Shown here piece after piece: positions 16,599 through 25,720 of a stretch of 64,000 nt of DNA. The stretch is from 13-2-20CM-66-19 sp963824395 (GTDB lineage Bacteria; Pseudomonadota; Gammaproteobacteria; Steroidobacterales; Steroidobacteraceae). Below the pieces are notes generated by a model that had not been told where the DNA came from, searched no databases, and saw nothing but the letters and a program-made list of their open reading frames with translations. Made by a program: the position numbers and the translations under genes. Each line of letters starts with the position of its first letter. The stretch's first letter is position 1. The stretch is from contig CAWGPF010000001.1 of the NCBI GenBank assembly GCA_963824395.1, forward strand, positions 1,054,001 through 1,118,000. The letters run 5' to 3'.

Positions 16599-16686
16599 AC
16601 TGAAACCACTATAGACCGTGTGCCGGGGGCGCGCATTGCGCAACTTGTCACAAAGTACGGACATCCCGGAGAATGCGCGACCCCCA
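16599..16686. promoter_or_regulatory. Divergent TPR lipoprotein/prfA promoter region
   Basis: These 88 bp separate two divergent operons. On the minus strand TATAGT (16613-16608) is a credible -10. No clear -35 accompanies it. On the plus strand I see no convincing prfA promoter, only GGAG 15 nt before ATG. In Pseudomonas this gap holds hemA, which is absent here. Confidence 0.4.
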
Positions 16687-17772
16687 ATGCCCATGAAGGA
16701 ATCCATCCGACAGCGCCTGCAGAAACTCTCCGATCGGTTCGAGGAGGTCGGCCGTCTGTTGGCTACTGATGAGATCGCCGGGGGCTCCCAGCAGTTCCGC
16801 GAGCTGTCGATGGAATATTCGCGCCTGCAGCCGCTCGCCGAGCGCTTCGGCAGCTACCACGGGCTAGAGCGCGACCTCGCCGCCGCCCAGGACCTGCAGG
16901 CCGACCCCGACCCTGGCATGCGCATCCTCGGTGACGAGGAGGCGCTGCGGCTGCGCGGCGCCATCGGCGCGGAGGAAGAGGAGCTGCGCAAGCTCCTGCT
17001 GCCGAAGGATGCGCGCGATGACAAGAACATTTTCCTCGAAGTGCGCGCCGGCACCGGCGGCGATGAGGCGGCGATCTTCGCCGGCGACCTCTACCGCATG
17101 TACGCACGCTACGCTGAATCCAAGGGGCTCGTGCCCGAGGTTCTCAGTGAGAGCCCGGGTGAGCACGGCGGCTACAAGGAGATCATCAGCCGCATCGCGG
17201 GCAAGGGCGCGTTCTCGCGGCTGAAGTTCGAGTCCGGCACGCACCGCGTGCAGCGGGTGCCGGCGACCGAGGCGCAGGGTCGCATCCACACCTCCGCGGT
17301 GACGGTAGCGATCCTCCCGGAGCTCGATGAGGTAGACACGGTCGAGATCAACCCGGCGGACCTGCGCATCGATACCTACCGCTCCTCCGGGGCCGGCGGC
17401 CAGCACGTCAACAAGACCGACTCCGCAGTACGCATCACCCACCTGCCGAGTGGCATCGTGGTGGAATGCCAGGATGAGCGCTCCCAGCACAAGAACCGCT
17501 CGCGCGCCATGGCGCTGCTGAAGGCGCGGCTACTGGCCGCGGAGCAGGAGAAGCAGCAAAGCGCGCAGGCGCACTCGCGGCGCCTGCAGGTGGGCAGCGG
17601 TGATCGCTCCGAGCGCATCCGCACTTACAACTTCCCCCAGGGGCGCGTGACCGACCATCGCATCAATCTGACGCTCTACAAGCTGCAGCAGATCATGGAC
17701 GGACAGATCGACGAGCTGATCGATGCCTTGCAGCAGGAGTACCAGGCGGAGCAGCTGGCGGAGGAAGTGTGA
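16687..17772 (+). CDS. prfA: Peptide chain release factor 1
   Basis: RF1 (361 aa) ends translation at UAA and UAG. GAGGQHVNKTDSAVR carries the GGQ loop that triggers peptide release and is methylated by PrmC, encoded further on at 24881. The codon-recognition region RVPATEAQGRIHTSAVT has the PAT tripeptide specific to RF1. The start is ATG at 16687 (MPMKES) or 16693, since longer versions add residues unlike the family. The TGA overlaps the next gene's GTG. The usual upstream neighbour hemA and downstream neighbour prmC are both displaced. Confidence 0.96.
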   Translation: MPMKESIRQRLQKLSDRFEEVGRLLATDEIAGGSQQFRELSMEYSRLQPLAERFGSYHGLERDLAAAQDLQADPDPGMRILGDEEALRLRGAIGAEEEELRKLLLPKDARDDKNIFLEVRAGTGGDEAAIFAGDLYRMYARYAESKGLVPEVLSESPGEHGGYKEIISRIAGKGAFSRLKFESGTHRVQRVPATEAQGRIHTSAVTVAILPELDEVDTVEINPADLRIDTYRSSGAGGQHVNKTDSAVRITHLPSGIVVECQDERSQHKNRSRAMALLKARLLAAEQEKQQSAQAHSRRLQVGSGDRSERIRTYNFPQGRVTDHRINLTLYKLQQIMDGQIDELIDALQQEYQAEQLAEEV

Positions 17773-18506
17773 GCGGCACGCTCGCACCGGAACTGAGCGT
17801 CGAGAGCGTGACCGGCATCGACGTGTCACTGGCGCTCGCCGGTCCCGGGGCGCGCTCCTTCGCCTTCGTCATCGACTGGCACATCCGGCTGATCCTGGCG
17901 CTGACCTGGTACGTGGTCGGCGCCGTCATCTACAACGGACGGCTGGCGCTGAACGTGCCGCTGAACAACAGCGGCCGCTGGTTCGGCTTCGTGGTGCTGC
18001 CCGCGCTTGCAATCTACTTCCTCTATCACCCGCTCGTGGAGCTGGTGATGCGCGGACGCACGCCCGGGAAGCGCCACGTCGGCATTCGTGTGGTAACCCG
18101 CCAGGGCGGCCCGCCGGCGGCCGGCGCCCTGCTGGTGCGCAACGTTTTCCGTCTCATCGACTCCCTGCCGGGCTTCTATGGCGTTGGCCTCGGGGTCATG
18201 ATGTTCTCGCAGGAGAGTCTGCGCGTTGGCGACATGGCTGCCGGGACCGTGCTCGTCTACGAGCGCGACGTGCGCGACGAACGCCCCCCACAGGCGGCAG
18301 CGGAGCGTCTCGGGGCCCTGGACTCCGAGGGCGCCGAGATCGCCGCCGATCTTCTTGAGCGCTGGCCGGGACTTGAGCCACAGGCGCGCAAGCGCCTCGC
18401 ACGTGCGCTACTGCTGCGCTATCTCGGTGAGCGGGCGGATGTTACGGACGGCGACGAGCTGCAGTGGCGCGCGCGCCTCGAGCGCCTGACGCGGCCCGGA
18501 TCTTAG
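17769..18506 (+). CDS. RDD-family membrane protein
   Basis: This 245-aa protein has an RDD domain: FVIDWHIRLILALTWYVVGA opens the first membrane helix (in place of the Arg-Asp-Asp motif), a second helix FGFVVLPALAIYFLYHPL follows, and GRTPGKRHVGIRVV is the conserved loop, with a third segment near residues 120-150. The C-terminal 80 residues are soluble and acidic. RDD proteins are thought to be small transport or stress proteins, and the substrate is not known here. The GTG start overlaps the prfA stop. It forms a module with the SpoIIM-like gene downstream and the convergent DUF58/MoxR genes, a grouping seen in Xanthomonas-type genomes. Confidence 0.85.
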   Translation: MSGTLAPELSVESVTGIDVSLALAGPGARSFAFVIDWHIRLILALTWYVVGAVIYNGRLALNVPLNNSGRWFGFVVLPALAIYFLYHPLVELVMRGRTPGKRHVGIRVVTRQGGPPAAGALLVRNVFRLIDSLPGFYGVGLGVMMFSQESLRVGDMAAGTVLVYERDVRDERPPQAAAERLGALDSEGAEIAADLLERWPGLEPQARKRLARALLLRYLGERADVTDGDELQWRARLERLTRPGS

Positions 18507-18510
18507 AGTC

Positions 18511-19506
18511 GTGGACGACAGCGCTCGCCGCAAAGCCCTTGCCACAGCGCTGTTGGCGCGCGCGCCTGACTGGCAGCAGGCGCGCGAGCGAGCGCGGCGG
18601 CTGGCGCACGCGCGTACCGATGACATCACCGACGCCGCGCGGCTCGCCGATGACTACCGCCTGCTGGCACATGACCTGGCGCGGGCGCGCGAGCTGCTGC
18701 CCGCCAGCCGCACGCGCGAGTACCTGGAGAACACTTACGCCCAGATCCATGCCACCCTGCATCAGGGTGCGCAGCACCTGAGCAGCGCTCTGCTACGCCT
18801 GCTGCGCGATGAGCTGCCCGCGGCGATGCGCTGGCTGCTGCCGTACCTGTGGTGGACGACGCTGATCTTCGTGCTGGCCGCGGTCGGTGGTTACCTGCTC
18901 GTGAGCCGCTACCCGGACCTCATCGCGCTGTTCGCCGGCCCGGACATGATCGCGAGCGTCGAGCGCGGCAAGCTCTGGACGGAGGGGCTCCTCAACGTCG
19001 TCCCCTCATCGGTGCTGTCGGTGCAGATACTCGCCAACAACATCGTCGTCAGCCTGTTCGCCTATTGCCTGGGATTCCTGTTCGGGCTCGGCACCCTCTA
19101 CATCCTCGGACTCAACGGCCTCATGCTCGGCGCCGTGTTCGCCTTCGTCGGCCAGCACGGCCTGGCGGGCGGGCTGTTGCGCTTCATAGTGGCACACGGC
19201 TGCGTTGAGCTCTCCGTGATGTGTCTGTCGGGCGCCGCCGGCGCCGCGGTGGGCGATGCCCTGATCCGTCCCTGGGGTGCCGGGCGCATGGAATCCTTCC
19301 GCGCCGCCGCGATGCGCTCCGGCGTGGTGCTGCTCGCCTGTGCACTGCTACTGGTCGGAGCCGGGATCATCGAAGGATTCGTATCGCCCAGCCCGCGGTT
19401 TTCACTGGCGTCGCGCGTCGCGATCGGCGTGGGCTACTGGCTGGTGATGCTGCTGCTGCTCAGCGGCTGGCTGTTCGGTCGCCGCCCCGTGGCGCGGCGC
19501 ATCTAG
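18511..19506 (+). CDS. SpoIIM/DUF95-family membrane protein
   Basis: This 331-aa protein has a helical cytoplasmic N-terminus (1-105) followed by several membrane helices: near 108-130 (LLPYLWWTTLIFVLAAVGGYLLV), 165-215 (NNIVVSLFAYCLGFLFGLGT, LNGLMLGAVFAFVGQHG), 225-250, 265-285 and 298-320. This matches the stage II sporulation protein M family found in many non-sporulating proteobacteria beside RDD and MoxR genes. GTG start, 4 bp after the RDD gene. Its last 4 nt overlap the convergent DUF58 gene. Cellular role is unknown, though context suggests envelope maintenance with the MoxR ATPase. Confidence 0.82.
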   Translation: MDDSARRKALATALLARAPDWQQARERARRLAHARTDDITDAARLADDYRLLAHDLARARELLPASRTREYLENTYAQIHATLHQGAQHLSSALLRLLRDELPAAMRWLLPYLWWTTLIFVLAAVGGYLLVSRYPDLIALFAGPDMIASVERGKLWTEGLLNVVPSSVLSVQILANNIVVSLFAYCLGFLFGLGTLYILGLNGLMLGAVFAFVGQHGLAGGLLRFIVAHGCVELSVMCLSGAAGAAVGDALIRPWGAGRMESFRAAAMRSGVVLLACALLLVGAGIIEGFVSPSPRFSLASRVAIGVGYWLVMLLLLSGWLFGRRPVARRI

Positions 19507-20798
19507 ACGCGGCGCGCACGGCGCAGCGCCTCGTAGCGCTCGAACAGCGCGGCCTGCAGACCATTGGCAGAGGCGGCGACGACCTCAACGCCGCGTCGCC
19601 GCAGCAAGGCACGCTGCTGCGCCGCGCGCCGTTCGTGTTCGCTGGCAGCGAGCGCGATCCACGGGGTGTGCCATTCGCGCGCCTCGGCCCGTGCCAGCGC
19701 CCCCACCTCGCCGCTGTGCACGCCGGCGACCATGACCAGGTGCGGCGGGGCCAGCAGGCGCACCGCCCGCAGCAGCGCCGCGGATACGTTGGCGTCATCA
19801 AGGTCGGTGAGCACCACCACCAGCGCTCGCTGCCGCAGCAGGCGTCGTATGCTCATGGCGGCGGCGGTCGGGTCCGACTCCGCCGGTCGCACTGCAAGAT
19901 CCTCGAGCGTGCGTCGCACCCGTGTGACCGCGGGCAGGCCGCGCGCCGGGGCACAGCTCACCAGTACCTCATCCGCGTACACGACGAGGCCGATACGGTC
20001 ATCGTTGTGCGTGACCAGCTCCGCGAAGCCGGCCGTCACGTTGCTGTAGATTCCCAGGCGCTCGAGGCTGCCGTCGCGTACGCGACTCAGCCGCCCGGCA
20101 TCGATGGCCACGAAGATGTCGAGGTGCTGATCCTCGCTATACTCGCGTGTCACGATCGCGCGGCTGCGCGCGGTGGCCTTCCAGTCGACCCGCGCCAGCG
20201 GGTCCCCACGCACGTAGCCGCGCAGCTGGTGCAGCTCCTGGCCGGCACCCGCTACCCGGCGCGTACGCGCGCCGCCGGCCAGGCCGCGGACCCGCGCCCC
20301 CGCGCGCAGGAGTTCGGGAGCCACCCGCAATTCCTCGCGCAGTTCGAGCGACGCTCCCCACCAGGCCAGGGCCAGTGGCCCGAGGATCCGGGCCGGCAGC
20401 ATCGGCCAGCGCTGTACACCGAGCGTCACCGGCAGCAGCGTGAGCGCATCTTCGCGGCTGGCGCGTGGCGGGATACTGACCCGCCGCACCGCGGCGTCCG
20501 ACTGCACGCCCGAGGGCATGGCAGGCGCGTATTCCAGCGACAGTACGCGCGCACTGTCATTGACGAACTCCAGCGTTGCCGGCTGCAGTCGGCCGAGGAA
20601 GGCGCGCGCCGCGGTGACGAGTCGCACCCGGGGCCGCAGCCGCCGTACCAGGGCAGCTTCGATCGCAAGTCCAAGCAACAGCAGCAGCACCGGGATACGC
20701 CACAGAAACCCAAGCTCGCGCTCATCCGACCAGATGCCGAGTATCGCCAGCACGGCGGCCAGCGTCACCAGAACGTAGCTGCGGCGCGCGAGATGCAA
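19503..20798 (-). CDS. DUF58 domain-containing protein
   Basis: This 431-aa protein has two N-terminal membrane helices (SYVLVTLAAVLAILGIW and IPVLLLLLGLAIEAALV) and the DUF58 core: REYVRGDPLARVDWKATARS written here as LRGYVRGDPLARVDW plus REYSEDQHLDIFVAIDAGR. A von Willebrand-like segment follows (ALVVVLTDLDDANVSAALL). DUF58 proteins are regular partners of MoxR ATPases, encoded 10 bp upstream here. They may act as metal-dependent chaperones or insertases at the membrane. The ATG start gives the first membrane helix. Confidence 0.88.
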   Translation of the reverse strand: MHLARRSYVLVTLAAVLAILGIWSDERELGFLWRIPVLLLLLGLAIEAALVRRLRPRVRLVTAARAFLGRLQPATLEFVNDSARVLSLEYAPAMPSGVQSDAAVRRVSIPPRASREDALTLLPVTLGVQRWPMLPARILGPLALAWWGASLELREELRVAPELLRAGARVRGLAGGARTRRVAGAGQELHQLRGYVRGDPLARVDWKATARSRAIVTREYSEDQHLDIFVAIDAGRLSRVRDGSLERLGIYSNVTAGFAELVTHNDDRIGLVVYADEVLVSCAPARGLPAVTRVRRTLEDLAVRPAESDPTAAAMSIRRLLRQRALVVVLTDLDDANVSAALLRAVRLLAPPHLVMVAGVHSGEVGALARAEAREWHTPWIALAASEHERRAAQQRALLRRRGVEVVAASANGLQAALFERYEALRRARRV

Positions 20799-20808
20799 AC
20801 GCGGCCAG

Positions 20809-21759
20809 TCAGCGCGGCACGGGCGTGGTGGTCAGCAGATCGGTCACGACTTCGGCATCCGTGGCGCCCTCGAGCGCCGCCTCCGGGCTCAGGACGATGC
20901 GATGCGCCATGATCCAGGGTGCGACCTGCTTGACGTCATCGGGAATCACGAAGTCTGCACCGCGCAGTCCGGCTGCCACGCGCGCGGCGCGAATCAGCGC
21001 GAGCGCGCCACGCGTTGAAAGCCCAAGACTCAGCCGCGGATGCTCGCGCGTGGCGCGCGCCAGATCCAGCACGTAGCCGCTCAGGGGTTCGGCGACATGG
21101 ATGTGCTCGGCTTCCGCACGGGCCTCGGCGAGCAGCGCGCGTTCGATCACCGTGATGGACTGCAGCGCATCCTGCGCTGCAGTGAGCACGCCGCCGTAGC
21201 GAGCCAGGATCTCGCTCTCGGCGTCGCGCTCGGGATAGGCGATGTCAACGCGCAGCATGAAACGGTCGAGCTGCGACTCCGGCAGTGGAAATGTGCCCTC
21301 GAACTCGCGTGGGTTCTGCGTCGCCAGTACCAGGAAATCCGCCGGCAGCTCCCACGCAGTGCGCTCCACGCTTACCTGGCGTTCCTCCATGGCTTCGAGC
21401 AGTGCCGACTGCGTCTTTGGCCCGGCGCGATTGATCTCGTCAACCAGCACGACATCGGCGAACAGCGGTCCGGGCCGAAACACGAAACTGCGCGCTGCCT
21501 CATCGAACACGTGTACACCGATGATATCGCTCGGCATCAGATCCGCCGTTCCCTGAACGCGCTTGAACTGCCCGCCAAGCGTGCGGGCCAGTGCCTTGGC
21601 CAGCAAGGTCTTGCCAAGCCCCGGCACCCCCTGCACCAGCACATGACCGCGCGCCACCAGCGCGATGACCAGTGCATCCACGGTCGAACCGGTGCCAATC
21701 ACCACGCGTCCGAGTTCACGCGTGAGCAGGTCATGCAGCCGGCGGATTGGAGTGCTCAT
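20809..21759 (-). CDS. MoxR-family AAA+ ATPase
   Basis: A 316-aa AAA+ protein with Walker A GVPGLGKTLLAKALA (about residues 50-64), Walker B VVLVDEINRA and sensor segment LATQNPREFEGTFPLPESQLDRF, all typical of MoxR/RavA ATPases that remodel or mature protein complexes. The start MSTPIRRL at 21759 was preferred, because the longer frame reads through the upstream DUF4350 gene. Its ATG overlaps that gene's stop by 4 nt. It belongs to the operon membrane protein - DUF4129 - DUF4350 - MoxR - DUF58. Confidence 0.92.
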   Translation of the reverse strand: MSTPIRRLHDLLTRELGRVVIGTGSTVDALVIALVARGHVLVQGVPGLGKTLLAKALARTLGGQFKRVQGTADLMPSDIIGVHVFDEAARSFVFRPGPLFADVVLVDEINRAGPKTQSALLEAMEERQVSVERTAWELPADFLVLATQNPREFEGTFPLPESQLDRFMLRVDIAYPERDAESEILARYGGVLTAAQDALQSITVIERALLAEARAEAEHIHVAEPLSGYVLDLARATREHPRLSLGLSTRGALALIRAARVAAGLRGADFVIPDDVKQVAPWIMAHRIVLSPEAALEGATDAEVVTDLLTTTPVPR

Positions 21760-23066
21760 GCGGCAATGTGCCTTTCTGTCGCGAGGATGAGGTTGTGCAG
21801 TCGCACCAGCGGTACGCGCTGATCGGCATAGGCCGCCGCATACCATTGCTGCAGCTGCTGTACGTCAGCACGGGAGACGCGTGGGTGGTTTTCAAGCCAT
21901 TCCCACAGCCGCCCCGGGTCGGGTCGCACGGGCTGCGCACCGAGGCGCAGCTGGCGGAAGAAATTCTCGAACATCTGCCGCGCCGCCGCCGCCGGTCGCA
22001 ATACGCGGGCAAGGAATAACCCGGTAGTGCGCACCAGATCCGCTTCGCGCGGTGCGCTGCGGCCTGCGGGTGCCATCTTGAGACGCGTGGCACCGAGGAC
22101 CCAGACCAGCCATGTCGCCGCCAGCACGCCGATAGTTTCGTAGAGCCGCGGGTCCTTATAGAACTTCGCCGGGTCATACGCGGCCGTCAATCCCTGATGC
22201 TGATCGTCAAACAGCACGACTCCCTGCGGGCCGAGGGTCGCGGCGACGATGTTAGCGAGCAGGCGCGCGTTGTCGGCCGCGCCGAGCGCCCGATTGGTGA
22301 ACAGCGTGGAAAAGCCGCTCACCAGGATCGCGCCCGCACCGTCGGCGCGCAGCCAGAACGCCGGCGCGCCGCTTGCGGCCGCGTGCGCAAGCGCGAGCGC
22401 GAAGCCATCGCGGGGCACGGCGAGCGTACTCGGGTGCACGCGGTAGTCGGAAAACGCGACGGCGCTGCCCACGTGCTCGAAGTAGCGGTGCTCCCGATTG
22501 GGCACCAAGGACAGCCGCTGCGGCTGCAACAAGGGCTCATCGGGAAGGCGCACGGCCACACGCGGTGCCGGAAAACTCTTGCCGTCTGGCTGCGCTGCAG
22601 CCTTGGAAGCGGGCGCCGCTTGTGGCGCACTTGCGCTCACCGACTCAAGGCCGGTCAGCAGCTGCAGATCCTGGTCCATCAGATGCGGCAGGGGCGCCCA
22701 GCGCGGCCGGTCCTGCAAGGCGGCGAGCACCAACAGGGAATTGCCGCGGCGGATCCAGGCGTCGAGGGCCACGACCTCGGCATTGCCGTAGTGACTCGAA
22801 GCCGGCAGGGTCAGGATCATGAGGTTGCCGGTGGCAGGCAGCTCCCCGTGGTGCGCGAGCGCGCTGAAGCGTTCACGCAGCGACAGCGTGCGCACCCCCT
22901 CCTCCCGTAGCCAGCTCATTGCGCCGAGCAACCCGTTGTCCCCGCGCTCTACGGTGGTAGGTCGGGACACCCGTTCCTCGGAGCTGCCGTTGCCGCGCCA
23001 GAACAGCGTCGCAAAAACCATTAGTGCCCCGAGCGCGCACAGCAGGGTGGCCAGACGTTCACGCAT
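21756..23066 (-). CDS. DUF4350 domain-containing membrane protein
   Basis: This 436-aa protein starts with a signal-anchor helix (LATLLCALGALMVFATLFW), then a DUF4350-like extracytoplasmic domain: RGDNGLLGAMSWLREEGVRT, LMILTLPASSHYGNAEVVAL and WIRRGNSLLVLAAL. A second membrane helix (LYETIGVLAATWLVWVLGA) precedes a cytoplasmic tail. The domain resembles a Rossmann-like, GATase-type fold. No catalytic activity is established for this family. The start at 23066 is set by the helix and by the 2-bp gap to the DUF4129 stop. It is part of the MoxR cassette. Confidence 0.82.
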   Translation of the reverse strand: MRERLATLLCALGALMVFATLFWRGNGSSEERVSRPTTVERGDNGLLGAMSWLREEGVRTLSLRERFSALAHHGELPATGNLMILTLPASSHYGNAEVVALDAWIRRGNSLLVLAALQDRPRWAPLPHLMDQDLQLLTGLESVSASAPQAAPASKAAAQPDGKSFPAPRVAVRLPDEPLLQPQRLSLVPNREHRYFEHVGSAVAFSDYRVHPSTLAVPRDGFALALAHAAASGAPAFWLRADGAGAILVSGFSTLFTNRALGAADNARLLANIVAATLGPQGVVLFDDQHQGLTAAYDPAKFYKDPRLYETIGVLAATWLVWVLGATRLKMAPAGRSAPREADLVRTTGLFLARVLRPAAAARQMFENFFRQLRLGAQPVRPDPGRLWEWLENHPRVSRADVQQLQQWYAAAYADQRVPLVRLHNLILATERHIAA

Positions 23067-23068
23067 GC

Positions 23069-24010
23069 TCAGACGCTCGCGGCGGCGCCCGCCGCCATGG
23101 CATCCAGTGTCGCGAGCACACTGCGGCCGTTGAGAACTGCCGTCGCAAGACTCCCCGCAGGTACGGGCGTGCCCGAGAAGCGCAGGCGCTCGCACACCCC
23201 GGCGAGTTCGGCAAGATGCGTGCGCTCACCTTCATCGGGAAGCCGGGCCTGGCGCCATAGCTCCCCGGCCGTCAGCGCCCGTGCCGCCGGCAGACGGTGT
23301 TGCGCCGCGAGGCGACTCGCAATGAGTTCCAGTAACAGGCCGGGCCGGGCGCTCGCCTCGGCGTTCTCGATGTCCGCCAGGCTCAGGGAGCCGCGCCGGG
23401 CGAGCCCCTCGCCTGCGCCCTGCGCGCGCCGGTCACGTCGGGTAAGCAGCCCCGCGACGCGCAGTTCGTTGAGAATGACGCTCACTGCGATTCCTATGAT
23501 GAGAGCCAGCGCCATCCAGCCGATCAGATGGCGCACCGCCCGGGGTAAATTCACGCCGGCGGCCCAGCGTTCCAGCCAGCTCTCATCAGCCGACTGCGCG
23601 TGCGGCATGAGCGCCTCGTGCAGCCAGGCCCTGAGGCGCGCCCACCAGCTGCGCTGGCTCGATTCGCTTTCGGTCACGGCGGCGAGCACGGTGGCAACGC
23701 GCCTGGTATCGGGAGCCTGCCGTGGCTCGTGCGGCGCCAGCTCGCGCACCAGCAATGCCCGCAGATCTGCGAGACTGCGCGAGGACAGGGCGTTGCCGGG
23801 CTGCTTCCAGTCCGGGGGCAGCCAGGCGGCCGCCGGACCGCTCGACAGCGCCGCGGTCAGGTCCGGACAACGTGTGGCGATGCGCTCATAGCCCACGTCC
23901 ATGACCCCGTCGATGCGGGCAAGGCAGGCATCGATGGCCTGAAGCGCATCGCTCGCATGCGCCAGGGGTATTGCAAGAAGCAGCAACAGTGCGGAAAGAC
24001 TGGGCCGCAC
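23069..24010 (-). CDS. DUF4129 domain-containing membrane protein
   Basis: The protein (313 aa) has a signal peptide (LSALLLLLAIPLAHAS), a helical extracytoplasmic part and a single membrane helix near residues 165-185 (HLIGWMALALIIGIAVSVIL). The C-terminal cytoplasmic DUF4129 domain contains LELIASRLAAQHRLPAARAL, ALTAGELWRQARL and LAGVCERLRFSG. This domain recurs beside MoxR/DUF58 genes and transglutaminases and may bind peptides. The start is taken as GTG at 24010 because it opens the signal peptide, 4 nt after the preceding stop. The longer frame would antisense-read the upstream gene's end. Confidence 0.8.
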   Translation of the reverse strand: MRPSLSALLLLLAIPLAHASDALQAIDACLARIDGVMDVGYERIATRCPDLTAALSSGPAAAWLPPDWKQPGNALSSRSLADLRALLVRELAPHEPRQAPDTRRVATVLAAVTESESSQRSWWARLRAWLHEALMPHAQSADESWLERWAAGVNLPRAVRHLIGWMALALIIGIAVSVILNELRVAGLLTRRDRRAQGAGEGLARRGSLSLADIENAEASARPGLLLELIASRLAAQHRLPAARALTAGELWRQARLPDEGERTHLAELAGVCERLRFSGTPVPAGSLATAVLNGRSVLATLDAMAAGAAASV

Positions 24011-24014
24011 TGGA

Positions 24015-24845
24015 TCACGCCGAGGCGGCGATTCGCTGCTCGAGATCCGAGCCTTCCCTGCGTACCTTGAGATCCCCGAGGATGGCGATGGACAGCGCCG
24101 TGTAGAAGGGCAAGACGAGGGCGCCAAGCGCGACTCCCAGCACCGCCTCCGAAGCGGTCATGACCGCAACATCTCCCCTGCCGAGGATGACCGCGAGTAC
24201 CCCGATGACAAACAGGAGCACGAAGTAGATCGCGAGCAGTATCACCATGGCGATGAAATAGATCAGGCTGAGACGCCAGAAACTGCCATAGGTAAGCCGC
24301 CAGCTGCGCTGGTAGCTCGCCAGCGGGCCAGCGCGCTCGGTGAGCAGAATCGTGTGACCCGACAGCAACGCGATGATGACATAGCTCACGGCTACGAACC
24401 CGAGCAGGATGAAGAGCGGACGCAGCGCTCCACCCGCGAGCACCGGCACAAAACAGACGCCGCAGGTGAGGCTGAAGAGCAGGCCGAAGCCGATGATGGC
24501 AGGCAGGCGACGAGTGGCCTCGCGGACTTCCCCTCCGGGGTCTGGGCCGGTGATGAGGCGGTACTGACGCAGTATGACCGCCGACAGCAGCACTGCCTGC
24601 ACGAGAGCACCCACGATGTACAGCGCAGAGAAGCGCGGATCGCGCAGCAGTGCCAGCAGTGATTGCAGATTCGTCAGCTGCAGGCCACGCACGAGTGCAT
24701 AGATGCGCCACAGCTGGCTTGCGAGCACGCCAAAGCCGGCAAAAAGCAGGCAGCGCATGACGGTGGCACGGTAGATACGAAAGGTCAGATCCAGTACTTC
24801 GCCCACTGACAGCGACCGGCGGGGCGGGTAGGCTATGTTGGGCAT
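24015..24845 (-). CDS. Polytopic membrane protein of the MoxR cassette
   Basis: A 276-aa protein with an N-terminal cytoplasmic helix (LSVGEVLDLTFRIYRA) and about six membrane segments: 30-45, 75-92, 113-135, 142-162, 190-222 and 235-260. The opening and helix layout resemble the membrane domain found in glycerophosphodiester phosphodiesterase-like and YciC-like proteins, but no catalytic motif is present. It heads the operon. TAAGAT (24857-24852) lies 6 nt before the ATG and no ribosome site is visible, so its mRNA may be leaderless. Confidence 0.7.
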   Translation of the reverse strand: MPNIAYPPRRSLSVGEVLDLTFRIYRATVMRCLLFAGFGVLASQLWRIYALVRGLQLTNLQSLLALLRDPRFSALYIVGALVQAVLLSAVILRQYRLITGPDPGGEVREATRRLPAIIGFGLLFSLTCGVCFVPVLAGGALRPLFILLGFVAVSYVIIALLSGHTILLTERAGPLASYQRSWRLTYGSFWRLSLIYFIAMVILLAIYFVLLFVIGVLAVILGRGDVAVMTASEAVLGVALGALVLPFYTALSIAILGDLKVRREGSDLEQRIAASA

Positions 24846-24880
24846 GGCAGTATCTTAGCGCTGCCGCGCTTTGGAAGCCC

Positions 24881-25720
24881 ATGACCACCGCGTTAAATGT
24901 CGCGACCCTGCTCGCGCAGCCTCATGCGCCCGCCACTGCGCCACCGCCGGCGCTCGATGCGCAACTGCTGCTCGCCCACGTCATGGGGACGCAGCGCTGG
25001 CGGCTCACGGCGCATCCAGAGCGCAGCGTGACGCCCGAAGAAGCCGCACGCTTTCGTGCGTTGCTCGCACGGCGCGCAGACGGCGAGCCCCTGGCCTACC
25101 TCATCGGGCGCCGTGAGTTCTGGTCGCTCGATCTCGCCGTGACCCCGGACGTGCTGGTGCCGCGGCCCGAGACGGAGCTGCTCGTGGAGCGGGCGCTGGC
25201 GTTGCGGCCGCAGCTCACTGCTCGTGTTGCGGATCTTGGCACCGGCTCGGGCGCGATCGGCATCGCGCTGGCCCACGAGCGGCCGCAGTGGCAGGTGGTG
25301 GCGACCGACGCCTCCGCGGCGGCACTCGCCGTCGCGCGACGCAATGCTGCCGCGCTCGGTGCACAGGTCGAGTTTCGCCACGGTGACTGGTACGCCCCCC
25401 TTGAGGGCGAGTGCTTTGACCTGTTGCTCAGCAACCCCCCCTACGTGGCGGCCGACGATCCGGCGCTGCAGGCGCTGCGGCACGAGCCGGTCATGGCACT
25501 CACACCCGGCGACGACGCGCTGCGCGCCCTGCGCACCCTGGCGCAGGGCGCAGCACAGCATCTGCGGCCCGGGGGCTGGCTGGTACTCGAACACGGAAGC
25601 ACGCAGGGTGCACAGCTGCGGGACGAGCTTGTCCTCGCCGGCTTGCGTCACGTACGCTCGCACCGCGACCTCGGCGGACACGAGCGCACTACGGAAGGAC
25701 AACGAAATGATCAGATTTGA
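24881..25720 (+). CDS. prmC: Release factor glutamine methyltransferase
   Basis: PrmC (279 aa) methylates the Gln of the GGQ motif in RF1 and RF2. The N-terminal helical domain (LLLAHVMGTQRW) is followed by the SAM-binding motif VADLGTGSGAIGIALA and the catalytic NPPY at about 184-187 (SNPPYVAADD). VLVPRPETELLVE is the family signature for release-factor contact. It starts with ATG after GGAAG. It is normally adjacent to prfA. Here 7.1 kb of the MoxR cassette lies between them. The end overlaps the ppiB start by 14 nt. Confidence 0.96.
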   Translation: MTTALNVATLLAQPHAPATAPPPALDAQLLLAHVMGTQRWRLTAHPERSVTPEEAARFRALLARRADGEPLAYLIGRREFWSLDLAVTPDVLVPRPETELLVERALALRPQLTARVADLGTGSGAIGIALAHERPQWQVVATDASAAALAVARRNAAALGAQVEFRHGDWYAPLEGECFDLLLSNPPYVAADDPALQALRHEPVMALTPGDDALRALRTLAQGAAQHLRPGGWLVLEHGSTQGAQLRDELVLAGLRHVRSHRDLGGHERTTEGQRNDQI

